Of a stretch of 64,000 bases of DNA, positions 9,828 through 19,641 are shown piece by piece. Every line of letters starts with the position of its first letter. The first letter of the stretch is position 1. The translations under genes were made by a program, and so were the position numbers. Location of the stretch: assembly GCA_030374805.1 (NCBI GenBank), contig JARGSG010000200.1:1-64000 (forward strand), given 5' to 3'. The stretch comes from Gracilaria gracilis. Lineage: Eukaryota; Rhodophyta; Florideophyceae; Gracilariales; Gracilariaceae. Under the pieces are notes generated by a model. It had not been told where the DNA came from. It searched no databases and saw only the letters and a program-made list of their open reading frames with translations.

Positions 9828-11277
9828 CATGAACGTCATTCTATGCGCCGTGCCCCAACGCGCTCAAAGCAATTCGGCGGTGGTGTGCACTGGCAATATA
9901 AATTGTGCGACCGTTCGGCGCGGCGAAGTGCCCGCCGGCGGTCAAGTGTGGACAGACCCTGTTGCGCCTCCTTGGTTCCGAACAGTGTCGCAGTTTTTTG
10001 TGATTTGAACTGTCATTGTTGGAACGTGGACGTTGTTTTGCTTGTTATTAAAACCAACCTGCTAGCAACGCTTTTATCAGCGTTTGGGAAGCAAGCTTTT
10101 CTGAAAAAAATTCGCGAAGCTCCTGTTGCGTGCCTCAAGTGGGTTTCAACTTCACAATCTCGAATGTCAATTTATTTCTGAAAATACTTTTCCAGCGCCA
10201 TCTGGAATGTAGCATTGCATTATGAAGTGCTAAAATTCTTAAAGCAATTCAATGCAATCGTAAATATTTTGATTCCAATTGTAAGGTCTTCCGATCAGCT
10301 CCCTTTGAACTCCAACAAACTGCCATCACATTTTGCTATTGTGTAGAAACAGAGCATACAGATTGACCAAATTTGTAGACGTGGCCCTCCCGGTGGGAGT
10401 TGTAGATACTCGAAAATACAAAGAGCATTATCGCTGAAAGTACTTAGATTCTCAAAAGCAAAAGTTTTTAAGCTTATTTGAAAAGCGTTTGTTACTTTCT
10501 AAAAACCTCTAAAGTAGCCAACGTGTTTTTAATTATTTGAGAGAATAGAGAACCTATAAAGTCAAATCAGATTCACATTTTGACTAAAAGGCCAGAGACT
10601 ACAAGATCCACTGAGATGTTGAAGTACTTTTTAGAATGATATTTTGCGGTTCTTGTTAATTTTACCTAGAGGTCTAATTGCTCATAGCGTTATGCTGTAT
10701 TCATAAATATCAAGCATGTTTTTAAGATAGTGAAACAAATAGATAACTAAAGAATTAACTTCACTGTCGTAGTATTTTGTTTGTAATACCAGGCACTTGG
10801 AATAAGGCCATTCATGCACACCGAATGAAAGATTATCGCACTGTGGGAGTCCGTTTGTTTCAACCTCTAAAATCTTGATCTCCGACACATTTCGCTTTCT
10901 GGGATACCAATTTGTTGTTTTTGAATTGATCCAATTTTAATTAGTGTCCAAAAAAGCAGCGAGATGCACCGTGTAACACGGCGCATATTTTGAAGTGAAA
11001 ATATTTATTTTTACAACGGTGTTTGAATAGAATTTGTGCATTCTATGTATAAGCGTCACGAAATCGCAATGTACCAACACTGCAGGTAGATCTCCAGAAC
11101 AGCAGCCAACGCTACTGTAGTAGTTGAATTTGCCCAAATTAGCTTTGCAAGTGGAGCCAATTGCCAGCTTTCCACCCCTATAGGAGCTTTGCGATTTGCG
11201 ATAATAGTTTTAGTTTTCATAATTTTCAATAATAGTTTTTAGTTTTAGTTTTCAAGAAGTTCGAATTTCCCGCTATT
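9828..11277. other. AT-rich intergenic stretch, no gene recognised
   Basis: Between the right end of the pogo-type element and the inverted-repeat unit. ORFs are short and lack domains or codon-like composition. No LTR, TIR or RNA gene was recognised. Confidence 0.45.
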
Positions 11278-11327
11278 CCCAGAAGAAAGGGCAGGGTTAC
11301 AGTATCGTGGTCCCAGGAATTCTTTAA

Positions 11328-12491
11328 CCCTTGTCGGGTACCAGGATATTCTGGAATAGGTACCTGGAAGAGCTCTTCCAACTGGAAGTGCATCTCTTCC
11401 AGGTACCGAATACATATAGACTTATTCACAAATAAAGGTTTTCATGCACAGAATGTTGCATTGCTGAAATATAAAGAACAAGATCATTGTATAATCGCAT
11501 TCCGGTGTACAGAACTCTTCGGAAGAAGGCCTTCAAGAGCATGCAGTACGTATTAAATAGCGGTGAAAAGTTCTTCTTTATTTTCTCTAGACTCTATAGA
11601 AGTTTGATTAGCTTGCGCCCACAGAAAGCCAGGAAAAAATTCTTTTAAACGATTGTTTAGACTACAAATAAAGCACAAGGAAGGGCTATAGATAAGATGT
11701 ACACTACTGTTTGTTATGCTTTGGTATCTGTCTTTTGATTACTTTGTTGAATTCGTAGACCTTCTTCAAATATTAAAATATCTACAATTGCATCACTTCT
11801 TTGAATTGTCGTCCCAACAAATTCAAAGTAGGAAAAGAGAGACTTTATAGACTCACAAAGATAGCACAAAGAGTGTTCTGTTCTATGGATGGCTTGGTTC
11901 TTCTCCGCACATTGATTGCTAAGAAACAGTTCTGGTTGACATAGAAATTAGTCAGGTTTGTAAACGATTTTCTTATATTCTACATCATAATAGGAATAAA
12001 AAGACCTATATGTATTTTGCACAATGTGAGCACAATAGTTATGATCATAATCAACACCAATAATTTTAGAGATCCTACTAACACGCTAGTTCGCTAACTG
12101 TATCTATGTTTTTCACTTGGTATAGCTATGCAGTTTACAAAGATGTGCCTTACGAGCTTGATAAAGCGTACAGCAATGAATGGCTTGTACCTATATTATG
12201 CACCTGGAAGCGGAACTATTCCAATTGGAAGAGAACCTCTTCCAAAAAATTTGACTAAATTCTTGTCCATGAAGCGTTCTAGCTTCCTTTCGAGCGTTCA
12301 AGTTCGACCCGCATATCTTAAAATGTATGGGTTCCTATTTTATACTACATATAGTAAATGAAAGAAGAGAGAAAGTCCTCCTCAACTCAATTTATTATAT
12401 ATATTTCTATGCAGTGCGTGCGTAGTTATGTATACATCTAAAATGAGAATTCCGAAAGTTTCACACCTATTCCTGGTCCGCCTGAAAAGGG
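11328..12491. mobile_element. piggyBac-type non-autonomous element, 1,164 bp, flanked by TTAA
   Basis: TTAA occurs at 11324-11327 and 12492-12495. The inner ends are CCCTTGTCGGG and, on the other strand, CCCTTTTCAGG (9 of 11 identical), followed on both sides by a CCAGG...GGAATAGGT word. CCC-type ends with TTAA duplication are characteristic of piggyBac elements. Removing the segment and one TTAA restores a continuous 105-bp inverted-repeat arm, strong evidence that this is an insertion. A related CCTGGAAG...TTCCAAYTGGAAG motif occurs inside at about 11362-11401 and 12201-12243. No transposase ORF is present. Confidence 0.75.
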
Positions 12492-12554
12492 TTAACGCGC
12501 TCTTTTCACAGATCCAAGTTGCCAGCCCATAATGTGAAGAAGCCATCATAATGA

Positions 12555-12907
12555 ATACCTTTCGGAAGACAGTGACTTACGTGTGATCTGCCCTAAGTAA
12601 TTAATCCGTCCGCGAGTGTTGCGTGTGGTCTGGGCGAGACGCCCTAACCATTGCCCTCATCATCCATCATCAGCAGTGGCTCATACATATGAAAACTGTC
12701 CTAACCTTCCAAGTCATGCAACGAATCTGTACTACAGATTCTGTAGCCCACGAAATAAAAACTGGCCCGAAAAAGGTATCGAAAAGGCCTTTTGGATACC
12801 TTTCGGAAGACAGTGACTTACGTGTGATCTGCCCTAAGTAATTAATCCGTCCGCGAGTGTTGCGTGTGGTCTGGGCCAGACGCCCTAACCATTGCCCTCA
12901 TCATCCA
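12555..12907 (+). repeat. 241-bp tandem repeat, left arm (about 1.5 units)
   Basis: A unit starting ATACCTTTCGGAAGACAG at 12555 recurs at 12796, a period of 241 bp; the second copy stops near 12907. The unit is rich in palindromes: AAAAGGCCTTTT at 12782-12793 and GAATCTGTA-C-TACAGATTC at 12723-12741. The same unit lies inverted at 13473-14059, so the two arms form a large inverted repeat around a 565-bp spacer. Confidence 0.85.
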
Positions 12908-13472
12908 AAAAACAAGACCAAAATGTGTTGCAGTCAAAAGTGTGGTGGTTTCGGCGCCTATAAACAAAATGACAGAGTTCAGCGGCCGTCTTCGTATCAT
13001 TTCGCCAATTCGAAGCGCCCTTTCTCCGACCCAACTACGATCGTTTGAGTCCCATTCTGGTTCTTGTGCTGGGCAAGACATGCTTGTAGCTCAAGCTAGC
13101 ATGCCAAAATCACCCTCCAAAATCCCGTTTTTGAAACAACACTTTAAAGTTGTTCGTGCAAATAACAAGTTCAACAGTTACTGTTGCAAATCTTATTGAG
13201 TGGTTCATTCGACTCGACTCAAAATCTACTAAGGTTTGATACTATCTAGATACGTGGCGCCACATAACACTAAAAAGTTTTTAGTAAAAACATCCCCTAG
13301 AATATATCCTATACTCTATAATGCATTATATAAGGGTTATCAACTGGTACGAGAGTGCGATATGAGCCCGAGGGATTGTTATTTTACCGAGGCGGACCGT
13401 ATTCGAGCCTAGTGACGAGCTGCACATGTCATGCCAGCTCTAGATAGCACCCAGATGAAAGCGAACCACCAC

Positions 13473-14059
13473 ACACGCAACACTCGCGGACGGATTAATT
13501 ACTTAGGGCAGATCACACGTAAGTCACTGTCTTCCGAAAGGTATTCAAAAGGCCTTTTCGATACCTTTTTCGGGCCAGTTTTTATTTCGTGGGCTACAGA
13601 ATCTGTAGTACAGATTCGTTGCATGACTTGGAAGGTTAGGACAGTTTTCATATGTATGAGCCACTGCTGATGATGGATGATGAGGGCAATGGTTAGGGCG
13701 TCTCGCCCAGACCACACGCAACACTCGCGGACGGATTAATTACTTAGGGCAGATCACACGTAAGTCACTGTCTTCCGAAAGGTATCCAAAAGGCCTTTTC
13801 GATACCTTTTTCGGGCCAGTTTTTATTTCGTGGGCTACAGAATCTGTAGTACAGATTCGTTGCATGACTTGGAAGGTTAGGACAGTTTCAAAGTATCCTG
13901 GGCTGTAAATTAGGCTCTCAATGTCGCTCGCACGGGAGATTGAGGAATGATTGGTGCTGTCCGTACTTTGAACAGTCCTCAAGGAATGACGTGATTTTGG
14001 ATTTGCTGATGTCACGCCACGCATTGTAAGCGCCTGCGTCATATGTATGAGCCACTGCT
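13473..14059 (-). repeat. 241-bp tandem repeat, right inverted arm, interrupted
   Basis: Inverted copies of the 12555-12907 unit, with the period again 241 bp (CACGCAACACTCGCGG recurs). The second copy is interrupted at 13889-14038: it stops within GACAGTTT and resumes with TCATATGTATGAGCC at 14039. The 150-bp intervening segment is absent from the other copies and has no obvious terminal repeats. Confidence 0.8.
13889..14038. other. 150-bp segment inserted within the inverted repeat arm
   Basis: Present only in this copy of the 241-bp unit. It has no recognisable inverted ends or clear target duplication, so its origin is open. A deletion from an ancestral longer unit would be the alternative, but three other copies lack it. 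Confidence 0.55.
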
Positions 14060-14120
14060 TCCCGTAAAGCTACGCAATGCTTCACGTTCCTCAATAACAT
14101 TCCCGACCGTTCGACACCCA

Positions 14121-14134
14121 TATATATAAATATA
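14121..14134 (+). promoter_or_regulatory. TATA box of the cysteine-rich gene
   Basis: TATATATAAATATA lies 98 bp before the chosen start codon at 14232, with a pyrimidine-rich leader between. It sits inside the inverted-repeat unit, so the gene carries its own promoter with it. Confidence 0.55.
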
Positions 14135-14231
14135 TGTGCGCACTTCCCATTTTCGTTCACTCCTTCCCGATCCATCCGCTCACCCATCAACTCCCGCTCT
14201 GTGTTTGAGCCACTCTGCAAACCTCTCCGCC

Positions 14232-15449
14232 ATGACTTCCTTACTGTCGCTCGCCGCTGCCCTCCTGCTCCTGTGTTTGAGCATCTCGTCGGTGCACGCA
14301 ACGTGTGAGGACTTGCCACTCTCCTTCTCGACAACCAATACGCTGGTTTACTCAAGCAACCGTGTGCCCGCTGGAACGGTCACTGCGGAGTTGGATAACG
14401 GTGCGCTAACCGTTTCCTATTCGCTTTTGCCAGGATGTACTCTCACAGATGACATCCATGTCGATTTGGTCTCTTCCTCCAGTACCATCGGCACTTCCAC
14501 CATTCCTGTCCCTGGTAGTTTCGCTTGCAAGGCACCGGCTTCCGGCTCGTCGCAGACCATCACTTGTCCTATTGAACTGTTCAGTGTAGGAGACTGCTGT
14601 GCAGATACTTTCCGTTTGTTCACTCACGCTGTGGTCGTCTGCGGCGACAACGAAGAAACAGCCTTCGCTGGGCCCTCACAATGCGGCACCAGGCGCTGGT
14701 GCAACTATGAAGACGTGCCTGTCACCGTTGACTGTCCGGTCTGTCAACAATGTTCCACTGCTGCTTCTGCGTGCGTGGCGGCGTCCACGGACTCCAGGTG
14801 CATGGGACGAGAGTGTCTGTCTTCATCGACAGTGGGCGAATTGGGCTGCTCTGGAGGAATGTGTGTCTCTGATCCTGTGGAAACTTGCGTCGAGTGTGAG
14901 AGCTGCGCGGAGTCTGGCAGCACGGCGTCATGCGAATTCGACTCCTCCAGCGTGAACCGCGATGTGTGCCCGAATTGCGGAGAAGTGTGCACCACGATGA
15001 GTGGCGGGGGTTCTGGATGTGAACAGCAGTGTACCACCGATCAAACATGCACAGGAGGAGATCCGGACAGCTCCTTCCTGTGCATAGATCCTCCCACAAC
15101 CTGTACCTCCAACGCGGACTGTCCCCCTGGCACCGACTGCATCAGCGGTGAGTGCGTTCCGTCCGGAGATTGTACTTCCTCAAAGGAGGCAATCTGTGAC
15201 ACCCTGTTCCAACAACTCAGTGGCACTAATAGCAACTCGGCCAAATGCTGTCCGGACACGTCCGGATGTGTTGACATCAAATTCAACCTGGATACTAACT
15301 CGTTCTGCAGTACTGAATGCGGTGCTGGGTGTGATCCCGCACAAACGGCTGGCTCGACGAACGTCCCTGAAGTGTTCTGCGTGTTCGGAACTTCCACTAG
15401 CGCCGAACTGATGGCGGTGGATCCGCCGTTGCCGAGGTGTACTATGTAA
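14232..15449 (+). CDS. Secreted cysteine-rich protein, 405 aa
   Basis: Starting at the ATG at 14232 gives a textbook signal peptide of about 23 residues (MTSLLSLAAALLLLCLSISS then VHA) and an uninterrupted protein; the frame extends 32 codons further upstream, but that would bury the signal peptide. The mature chain has 42 cysteines. Residues of about 25-165 look like a beta-rich N-terminal domain, followed by repeated short Cys modules with CxxC and CxxxC spacing, including one of the CTSNADCPPGTDCISGEC type known from EB, WAP-like or disulfide-knot modules. There is no transmembrane segment or GPI-like tail, so secretion or cell-wall location is inferred. No known function is recognised. 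Confidence 0.75.
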   Translation: MTSLLSLAAALLLLCLSISSVHATCEDLPLSFSTTNTLVYSSNRVPAGTVTAELDNGALTVSYSLLPGCTLTDDIHVDLVSSSSTIGTSTIPVPGSFACKAPASGSSQTITCPIELFSVGDCCADTFRLFTHAVVVCGDNEETAFAGPSQCGTRRWCNYEDVPVTVDCPVCQQCSTAASACVAASTDSRCMGRECLSSSTVGELGCSGGMCVSDPVETCVECESCAESGSTASCEFDSSSVNRDVCPNCGEVCTTMSGGGSGCEQQCTTDQTCTGGDPDSSFLCIDPPTTCTSNADCPPGTDCISGECVPSGDCTSSKEAICDTLFQQLSGTNSNSAKCCPDTSGCVDIKFNLDTNSFCSTECGAGCDPAQTAGSTNVPEVFCVFGTSTSAELMAVDPPLPRCTM

Positions 15450-15753
15450 CTGGCCTCGATATATTTCGTCCCAACTCCTCAATTGTATCGTTTTAAAGGT
15501 AATCAGCACAATGTCGAATTCCGCCAGAATCGTCTTCCTGAAATTGAAAATCTTCGATCTGCACCATACTGAAGAAAGAGTTGTGGCGGATTCTTCTGCA
15601 TTGAAGAACATACTATCTTACATTATGATTTAAGAAACAAAGAAATTCTATGATGGCTTCTTCACATTATGGGCTGGCAACTTGGATCTGTGAAAAGAGC
15701 GCGTTAAAAAATTCCTGGAACCACAATACTGTAACCCTGCCCTTTCTTCTGGG

Positions 15754-16463
15754 TACTAATCATTAAAATAGCTAGAGTGTTATCTAGCATTTTATTGAAT
15801 AAGATTATATGCGCCGGAGCCAACTGTACACTACTCGACGAGTAAACTTTCCGAGTAGTACTCGTGTACACTCGCAATTGCTGTCTTCATCTACACTTGC
15901 TTTCGATAATATTCAATTAGTACAATACTGTATCGCACATGTTCGCAAACCCACACCGAGTTCTGAATCACTGTTTGCTCTCGAACACGCTTGTCATCGT
16001 TCGATTCAGGTTTGATAAACACTATAGATTCTACTTGAAATCATTAGCGATATATGGAAATAGAGAGTTGAAGTCTTTGTGCTCACTGGCCGGCAAAGCA
16101 TCTTGTTGGCTGCTCACATTATTCTCGGCTCCCTGTTCGCCGCACCGTCGCACCGAACGAACGACGGCAGAAACGAAAATACGTGTAATTGGGAACGAAG
16201 AAGATGTGCTGTCCACCCTTGCTACCACGTTGCATGCGCCCCACGTGTTTCGTGCCCTTCGTCGTGTGTTTGTATGACAATTAGTACTGCAGCGCGTGTT
16301 GGATAATAAGGTGCGCAGTTGCAGCGGCGTTTGTTACAAATTGGTGCTTCAAAAGTGCCTTGCGCAAAAAAGGAGGGACTATCAGGGCACGGAACCAGTG
16401 CGAGAAAGGATATTTGTGTGCGCATTCTTGGTACGCTACCCAAGAGTGGCCGCGATGGGAACA
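15754..16463. other. Intergenic stretch, nothing recognised
   Basis: Between the inverted-repeat unit and the 3' end of the WD40 gene. It holds a short imperfect palindrome near 15828-15874 (GTACAC...TACTCG / CGAGTA...GTGTAC). No gene was recognised. Confidence 0.4.
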
Positions 16464-17673
16464 TCATGGTGCGAAAAGCTCCAAATTGCAGAACCGAAGG
16501 CCAAGGTGAGATTGGTAAAAGAAGCCGAGCTTGCAGCTGCGGCAAAACGTACCAATTCCATCTGCTGTGCCGAGCCACAGACCGAGGCGTTGCGAGTCGC
16601 TGAGCTCCAGTCTGCTCGAGCCCCATGGACAGGGCGGCGGCGCCGGATGCGGCACACAAGTGGAGTGCTCCAAACTGCACACGTGCGCGCTGCCATCGTC
16701 AAGCCAAACGACGGCGCTGGCGCTGCGCAGCGAAACGACACGTGGAGCATTGCAGAAGGAGAAGTGGTGCGTGGCCACGTGCGCCGCCACGTCCCACACG
16801 TGCAGCTTCTTGTCCCGGGACGACGACGCCACGCGCGTGCCGTCGGCGGACATGGCCACGTACGGGCCCGAGCGCGTGACGCTGTTCCTGTCCACGCGGC
16901 CGCAGAGCAGCGGCTCGCACACGGCGGCGCCGCGCTGCGTGTCCCACACGCGCACCTCCGAGTCCCACGTCGACGTCAGCGACACCGACACGGCGCGCGC
17001 CCCGTCCACGCTCATGGCCACGCATAACACGTTGCCTCCGTGGCCGCGCAGCGGCTCGCCCACGGCGGCCGCACTGCGCACGTCCCACACTCGAACCGTC
17101 GCGTCGTCACCGCCGGACACGAGACGCCGCCCGTCCGCGCTAAACGAAACATCCACCACCCGGCCGCTGTGCCCGCACAGCGCCCCTGGCAGCAGCGCGC
17201 CGCTCTCGCCGTCCCACAGCCGTATCGTCCCGTCCTGCGACCCCGACGCGATCAGCTTCCCGTCCGCACTCATGGCCACGCACTCTATCGCTTCGTCATG
17301 CCCGTCTTCACCGCCGCTCGCAATCTCCGCCTGTCCGCCTCCCGTGTCCCACACTCGAACCGTTCCGCACCAATCCCCAAAAAGTCCCTCTAAGTCTTCA
17401 GATACTCCCACGTACGTAATTTGTTCCCTCATGCCAAGATTTGTCCTCACAGCCAACCAATGAGAATGCTCCCACGACCCAAACCTTCCATCAACCGATC
17501 CCCAAAGAATCTTGGTGTCTTCTGCAGCAAATGCTACGCACAACACAATATCTCCAATCCAAGCAGTGCCTAAGCATCTTCCAGTTTCTGCATTCCAAAC
17601 CCGAATACTTTCATCCTCCGATCCGGACGCAATCAATTCTCTATTTTCACTAAATGCCACACAATAGACCTTG
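16464..17673 (-). pseudogene. WD40-repeat 3' fragment of the split TIR-NB-ARC-WD40 gene
   Basis: An open minus-strand frame of about 400 codons begins at the junction with the G1 LTR and runs to a stop at 16464. At least six WD40 blades are visible, ending IRVWN, VRVWD, IRLWD, VRVWD, VRVWD and LHVWD, with GSQDG- and GGDDA-type turns. It has no start of its own: upstream codons come from the LTR and begin TTG. The fragment continues the WD40 domain ending at 30773, because the same five bases CCTTG flank both ends of the intervening element. The region is conspicuously GC-rich compared with its AT-rich neighbours. WD40 propellers in STAND proteins act as the sensing C-terminus; this copy is separated from its promoter and ATPase. 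Confidence 0.85.
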
Positions 17674-18082
17674 TGTTGATCCAAAACGGGAGGGCGTAGA
17701 GCACTCAGTTGCAATCACGCGGTAGATTCGGCACAGGCAAGAGAATAGGCACAAAGGGCCTTGGAAGTCCCTCCAAGGATGCCTCTGAATCCGCTGCCTT
17801 TGCAGCTGACTCAGGTCTTTTATAGCCTCGTCCGGGCATGCTCCCAGGAAGGTAACAAAATGTATGGGTGGAATCTGACGTAAGGTTGCCGAAGCAGAGT
17901 TTCTATCTGGTCCACTGTTGAATAGAGTTACAGTAGCTATTGCTGGACCGTTTTCGAGTCAGTCGTGACGCATATATGCGAGAGCCACGTCAGGACTACG
18001 TGTGTACCGTAGCAAATGCAGTTTACAGCGGCAAATGTTTGCGAGCGCGTTCAGTCAATACCGTCCTGGGATCAACTTGGAG
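17674..18082 (-). repeat. G1 3' LTR, with a U3 unlike the 5' LTR
   Basis: Bases 17674 to about 17917 closely match 30371 to about 30610 of the 5' LTR, including the ATCAACA end. Beyond that the two LTRs are not alignable by eye. The outer border is placed at about 18082, where TTGATCC on the minus strand resembles the TGTTGATGCC start of the 5' LTR, but this is uncertain. See the separate observation on the mismatched U3. Confidence 0.6.
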
Positions 18083-18116
18083 ACTCCTCAACTTTGTGTT
18101 ATCTCGGATCACTATT

Positions 18117-18507
18117 TGTAATCATCGGTGCGCAGTAGGTGTGTACATAACTTACTTCTGTATTGTGTATAGCTTTTTAAATATATATTGAATAAAGTAC
18201 TTTATCCTACACACTGGTCTGACCGCGCTTGCGCTGGACGGACTTGCTGAAGGCCTAGAACTGTTGTGGACGGAGTTGGTGCGAGGAGAGTTGCCCGGAC
18301 TTCTGGAAACAGGAGTGCGAAACCGTTTATATAGTCTAGCAAATAGATGATTGTAGTACTAAAAACAACACTACCAATAAAGGCTCTTTCCTACTTTATA
18401 TTCCTATACAGCACTGATAACTCAGTGACCGCACCAGCTGAGCATATGCGCGTGGAAAGAGCAAAACCAAAGCTTTTAAGCCCCTTCCAAAACTACCATA
18501 TGCTACA
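18117..18507 (-). repeat. G2 3' LTR, 391 bp
   Basis: Matches 25154-25545 with about twelve differences. It carries a TATATAAACGG-type TATA box on the minus strand near 18325-18336. The inner border follows a purine tract on the minus strand. Confidence 0.92.
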
Positions 18508-18665
18508 ACTGTTCTCCTCTTTTCTTTTAAAATTTGTCCTCAAATTATATGATATTTTACTTTTGTTTTTGTTTTGTTCTTTTTCTTGTTTGGTTTTTGT
18601 TTTTTTCGTTTTTGTTCATTTTTCTTTGATTTTATTCTTTTTGTTTCTTTTTATCTTCTCATGTA
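18508..18665 (-). promoter_or_regulatory. G2 polypurine tract and long A-rich run before the 3' LTR
   Basis: Read on the minus strand, AAAAGAAAAGAGGAGAACAG directly precedes the LTR start and fits a polypurine primer for plus-strand DNA synthesis. Immediately upstream (18530-18665) is a run of well over 100 bases made almost only of A with scattered G and C (T-rich on the plus strand). Such a long low-complexity tract is not required for priming; it may affect RNA stability or be slippage. Confidence 0.6.
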
Positions 18666-18755
18666 CTTCATTACCTAGTTTGGGTACGGAAAAAATGAAT
18701 GTCCGCCGCCTTCGGGAATATCTAATGTAACTGGTGAACCTATTCCTTCTCGTAA

Positions 18756-19094
18756 TTAATTCGAAACTCGTTCTGTAATGTGAATATACGCCTTACGTTC
18801 TTCTGGGTAATGTCCAATGATCTCAAAAATGTAATAATGCAGCTGTATCATTCTACTTTCAGTAATTGAAAGGCATACTTTTGGTTCATGCCTTTCGTAT
18901 AACGCAAGTGTTGTATTTCTATCAATTTCCGAAATCAATGGTCCATGTAATTGATAGTATGCCAAAGATATGTGGAATATATTCCATAATATAACATTTT
19001 GTTTATTTGGGTCGGAGGTAGTGGCTAACAGCCAGTCGGCTAGTTTCATCTGAGCAAATTGTAATTGACCAAGATCCTGGCTGTTCAAACTCAT
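18756..19094 (-). CDS. G2 accessory ORF B, 112 aa, paralogue of ORF A
   Basis: A small intact ORF between pol and the 3' LTR. Its central segment (KQNVILWNIFHISLAYYQLH, then GPLISEID) matches that of the neighbouring ORF at 19165-19617 in order and spacing, so the two are tandem duplicates that diverged. No signal peptide or transmembrane segment is evident, so it does not resemble an envelope protein. The family is not recognised. Retention of two open copies in a young element suggests coding function, which is inference. Confidence 0.65.
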   Translation of the reverse strand: MSLNSQDLGQLQFAQMKLADWLLATTSDPNKQNVILWNIFHISLAYYQLHGPLISEIDRNTTLALYERHEPKVCLSITESRMIQLHYYIFEIIGHYPEERKAYIHITERVSN

Positions 19095-19164
19095 TTGGAG
19101 GACTCGTTTGATGATGGGCGAGTGAGGAACTGGTTGCTCTTTGCTCCGCGCCTTCTATTTATGC

Positions 19165-19617
19165 TTATTCCTGTGGAGCTGGTCCAGCAGGAGATGGATA
19201 CATAGTTGGGTATGGGATCCTCGGGTGTGCGTCTATTTCATTCAATTTGAAGGTTTCCACTCTATTCTTTTCAAAGAAGTTCTTTACTGCATTTCTTATA
19301 CATGGAAGGTAGTTTCCAGATCTTTGGTAGTGACCGTAGGTACCAATTATTACAAAATATAGTTGTAGTATAAATTCCTCTTCATACTCATCGTAAAGTT
19401 GCGGACTGTATGCACTTAGTAGTCTGCATAGTATTTGGAAGTCTACTTCTTTAACAAATGGGCCTTTGATTTGGTAGAACCCAAGGCATATGTGTATTAT
19501 GTTCCATACAATTACGTTCTGCGTAAATGGAATATTTGAGATTTTACCTAGGTGCGCAGATAAGTACTCGTCTTGTACATAGAGCAATCTGTATTCTTGT
19601 AGCATGTAAGGATTCAT
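19165..19617 (-). CDS. G2 accessory ORF A, 150 aa
   Basis: An intact ORF starting just after pol (25 bp gap). Residues of about 30-60 contain TQNVIVWNIIHICLGFYQIK and GPFVKEVD, closely paralleling ORF B. The C-terminus is Pro-rich (PRIPYPTMYPSPAGPAPQE). It occupies the position where some gypsy elements carry env or other accessory genes, but shows no signal peptide, hydrophobic anchor or fusion-like segment. Possible roles such as a structural or RNA-binding helper are speculative; nothing was recognised. Confidence 0.65.
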   Translation of the reverse strand: MNPYMLQEYRLLYVQDEYLSAHLGKISNIPFTQNVIVWNIIHICLGFYQIKGPFVKEVDFQILCRLLSAYSPQLYDEYEEEFILQLYFVIIGTYGHYQRSGNYLPCIRNAVKNFFEKNRVETFKLNEIDAHPRIPYPTMYPSPAGPAPQE

Positions 19618-19641
19618 CTTGTCGTTCTTATCACAACAGTT

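Larger units (their letters stand above)
11278..15753. mobile_element. Inverted-repeat-bounded unit carrying a host-like secreted protein gene
   Basis: A 105-bp inverted repeat bounds this stretch. The right arm is 15649-15753. The left arm is split into 11278-11327 and 12496-12550 by a TTAA-flanked insertion. The arms start CCCAGAAGAAAGGGCAGGG and differ at only a few C/T positions; 59 bases (12492-12550 against 15649-15707) match perfectly. Without the insertion the unit is about 3.3 kb. It contains inverted 241-bp tandem repeats and the cysteine-rich gene at 14232-15449, and no transposase. Flanks are TATT and TACT, so a target duplication is doubtful. A foldback or non-autonomous DNA element that captured a gene is the best explanation; a segmental inverted duplication is the alternative. 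Confidence 0.6.

Noticed and set aside
12616-13199. ORFs within the 241-bp repeats
   Set aside because: They repeat only because the DNA repeats and they run through palindromes; no protein signal.
14599-15611. Several ORFs overlapping the cysteine-rich gene
   Set aside because: Shadows of the 14232-15449 frame on both strands; the real frame has a signal peptide and ordered Cys modules.
11278-15753. Target-site duplication TATT/TACT for the inverted-repeat unit
   Set aside because: Four bases with a mismatch could be chance; I do not use it to assign a transposon class.
16531-17463. Long plus-strand ORF of about 310 codons opposite the WD40 gene
   Set aside because: It is antisense to clear WD40 blades in a GC-rich stretch; GC-rich third positions create open antisense frames. 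No domain is seen.
18756-19617. Envelope protein in G2
   Set aside because: Position fits, but there is no signal peptide, transmembrane segment or cysteine/fusion pattern in either ORF.
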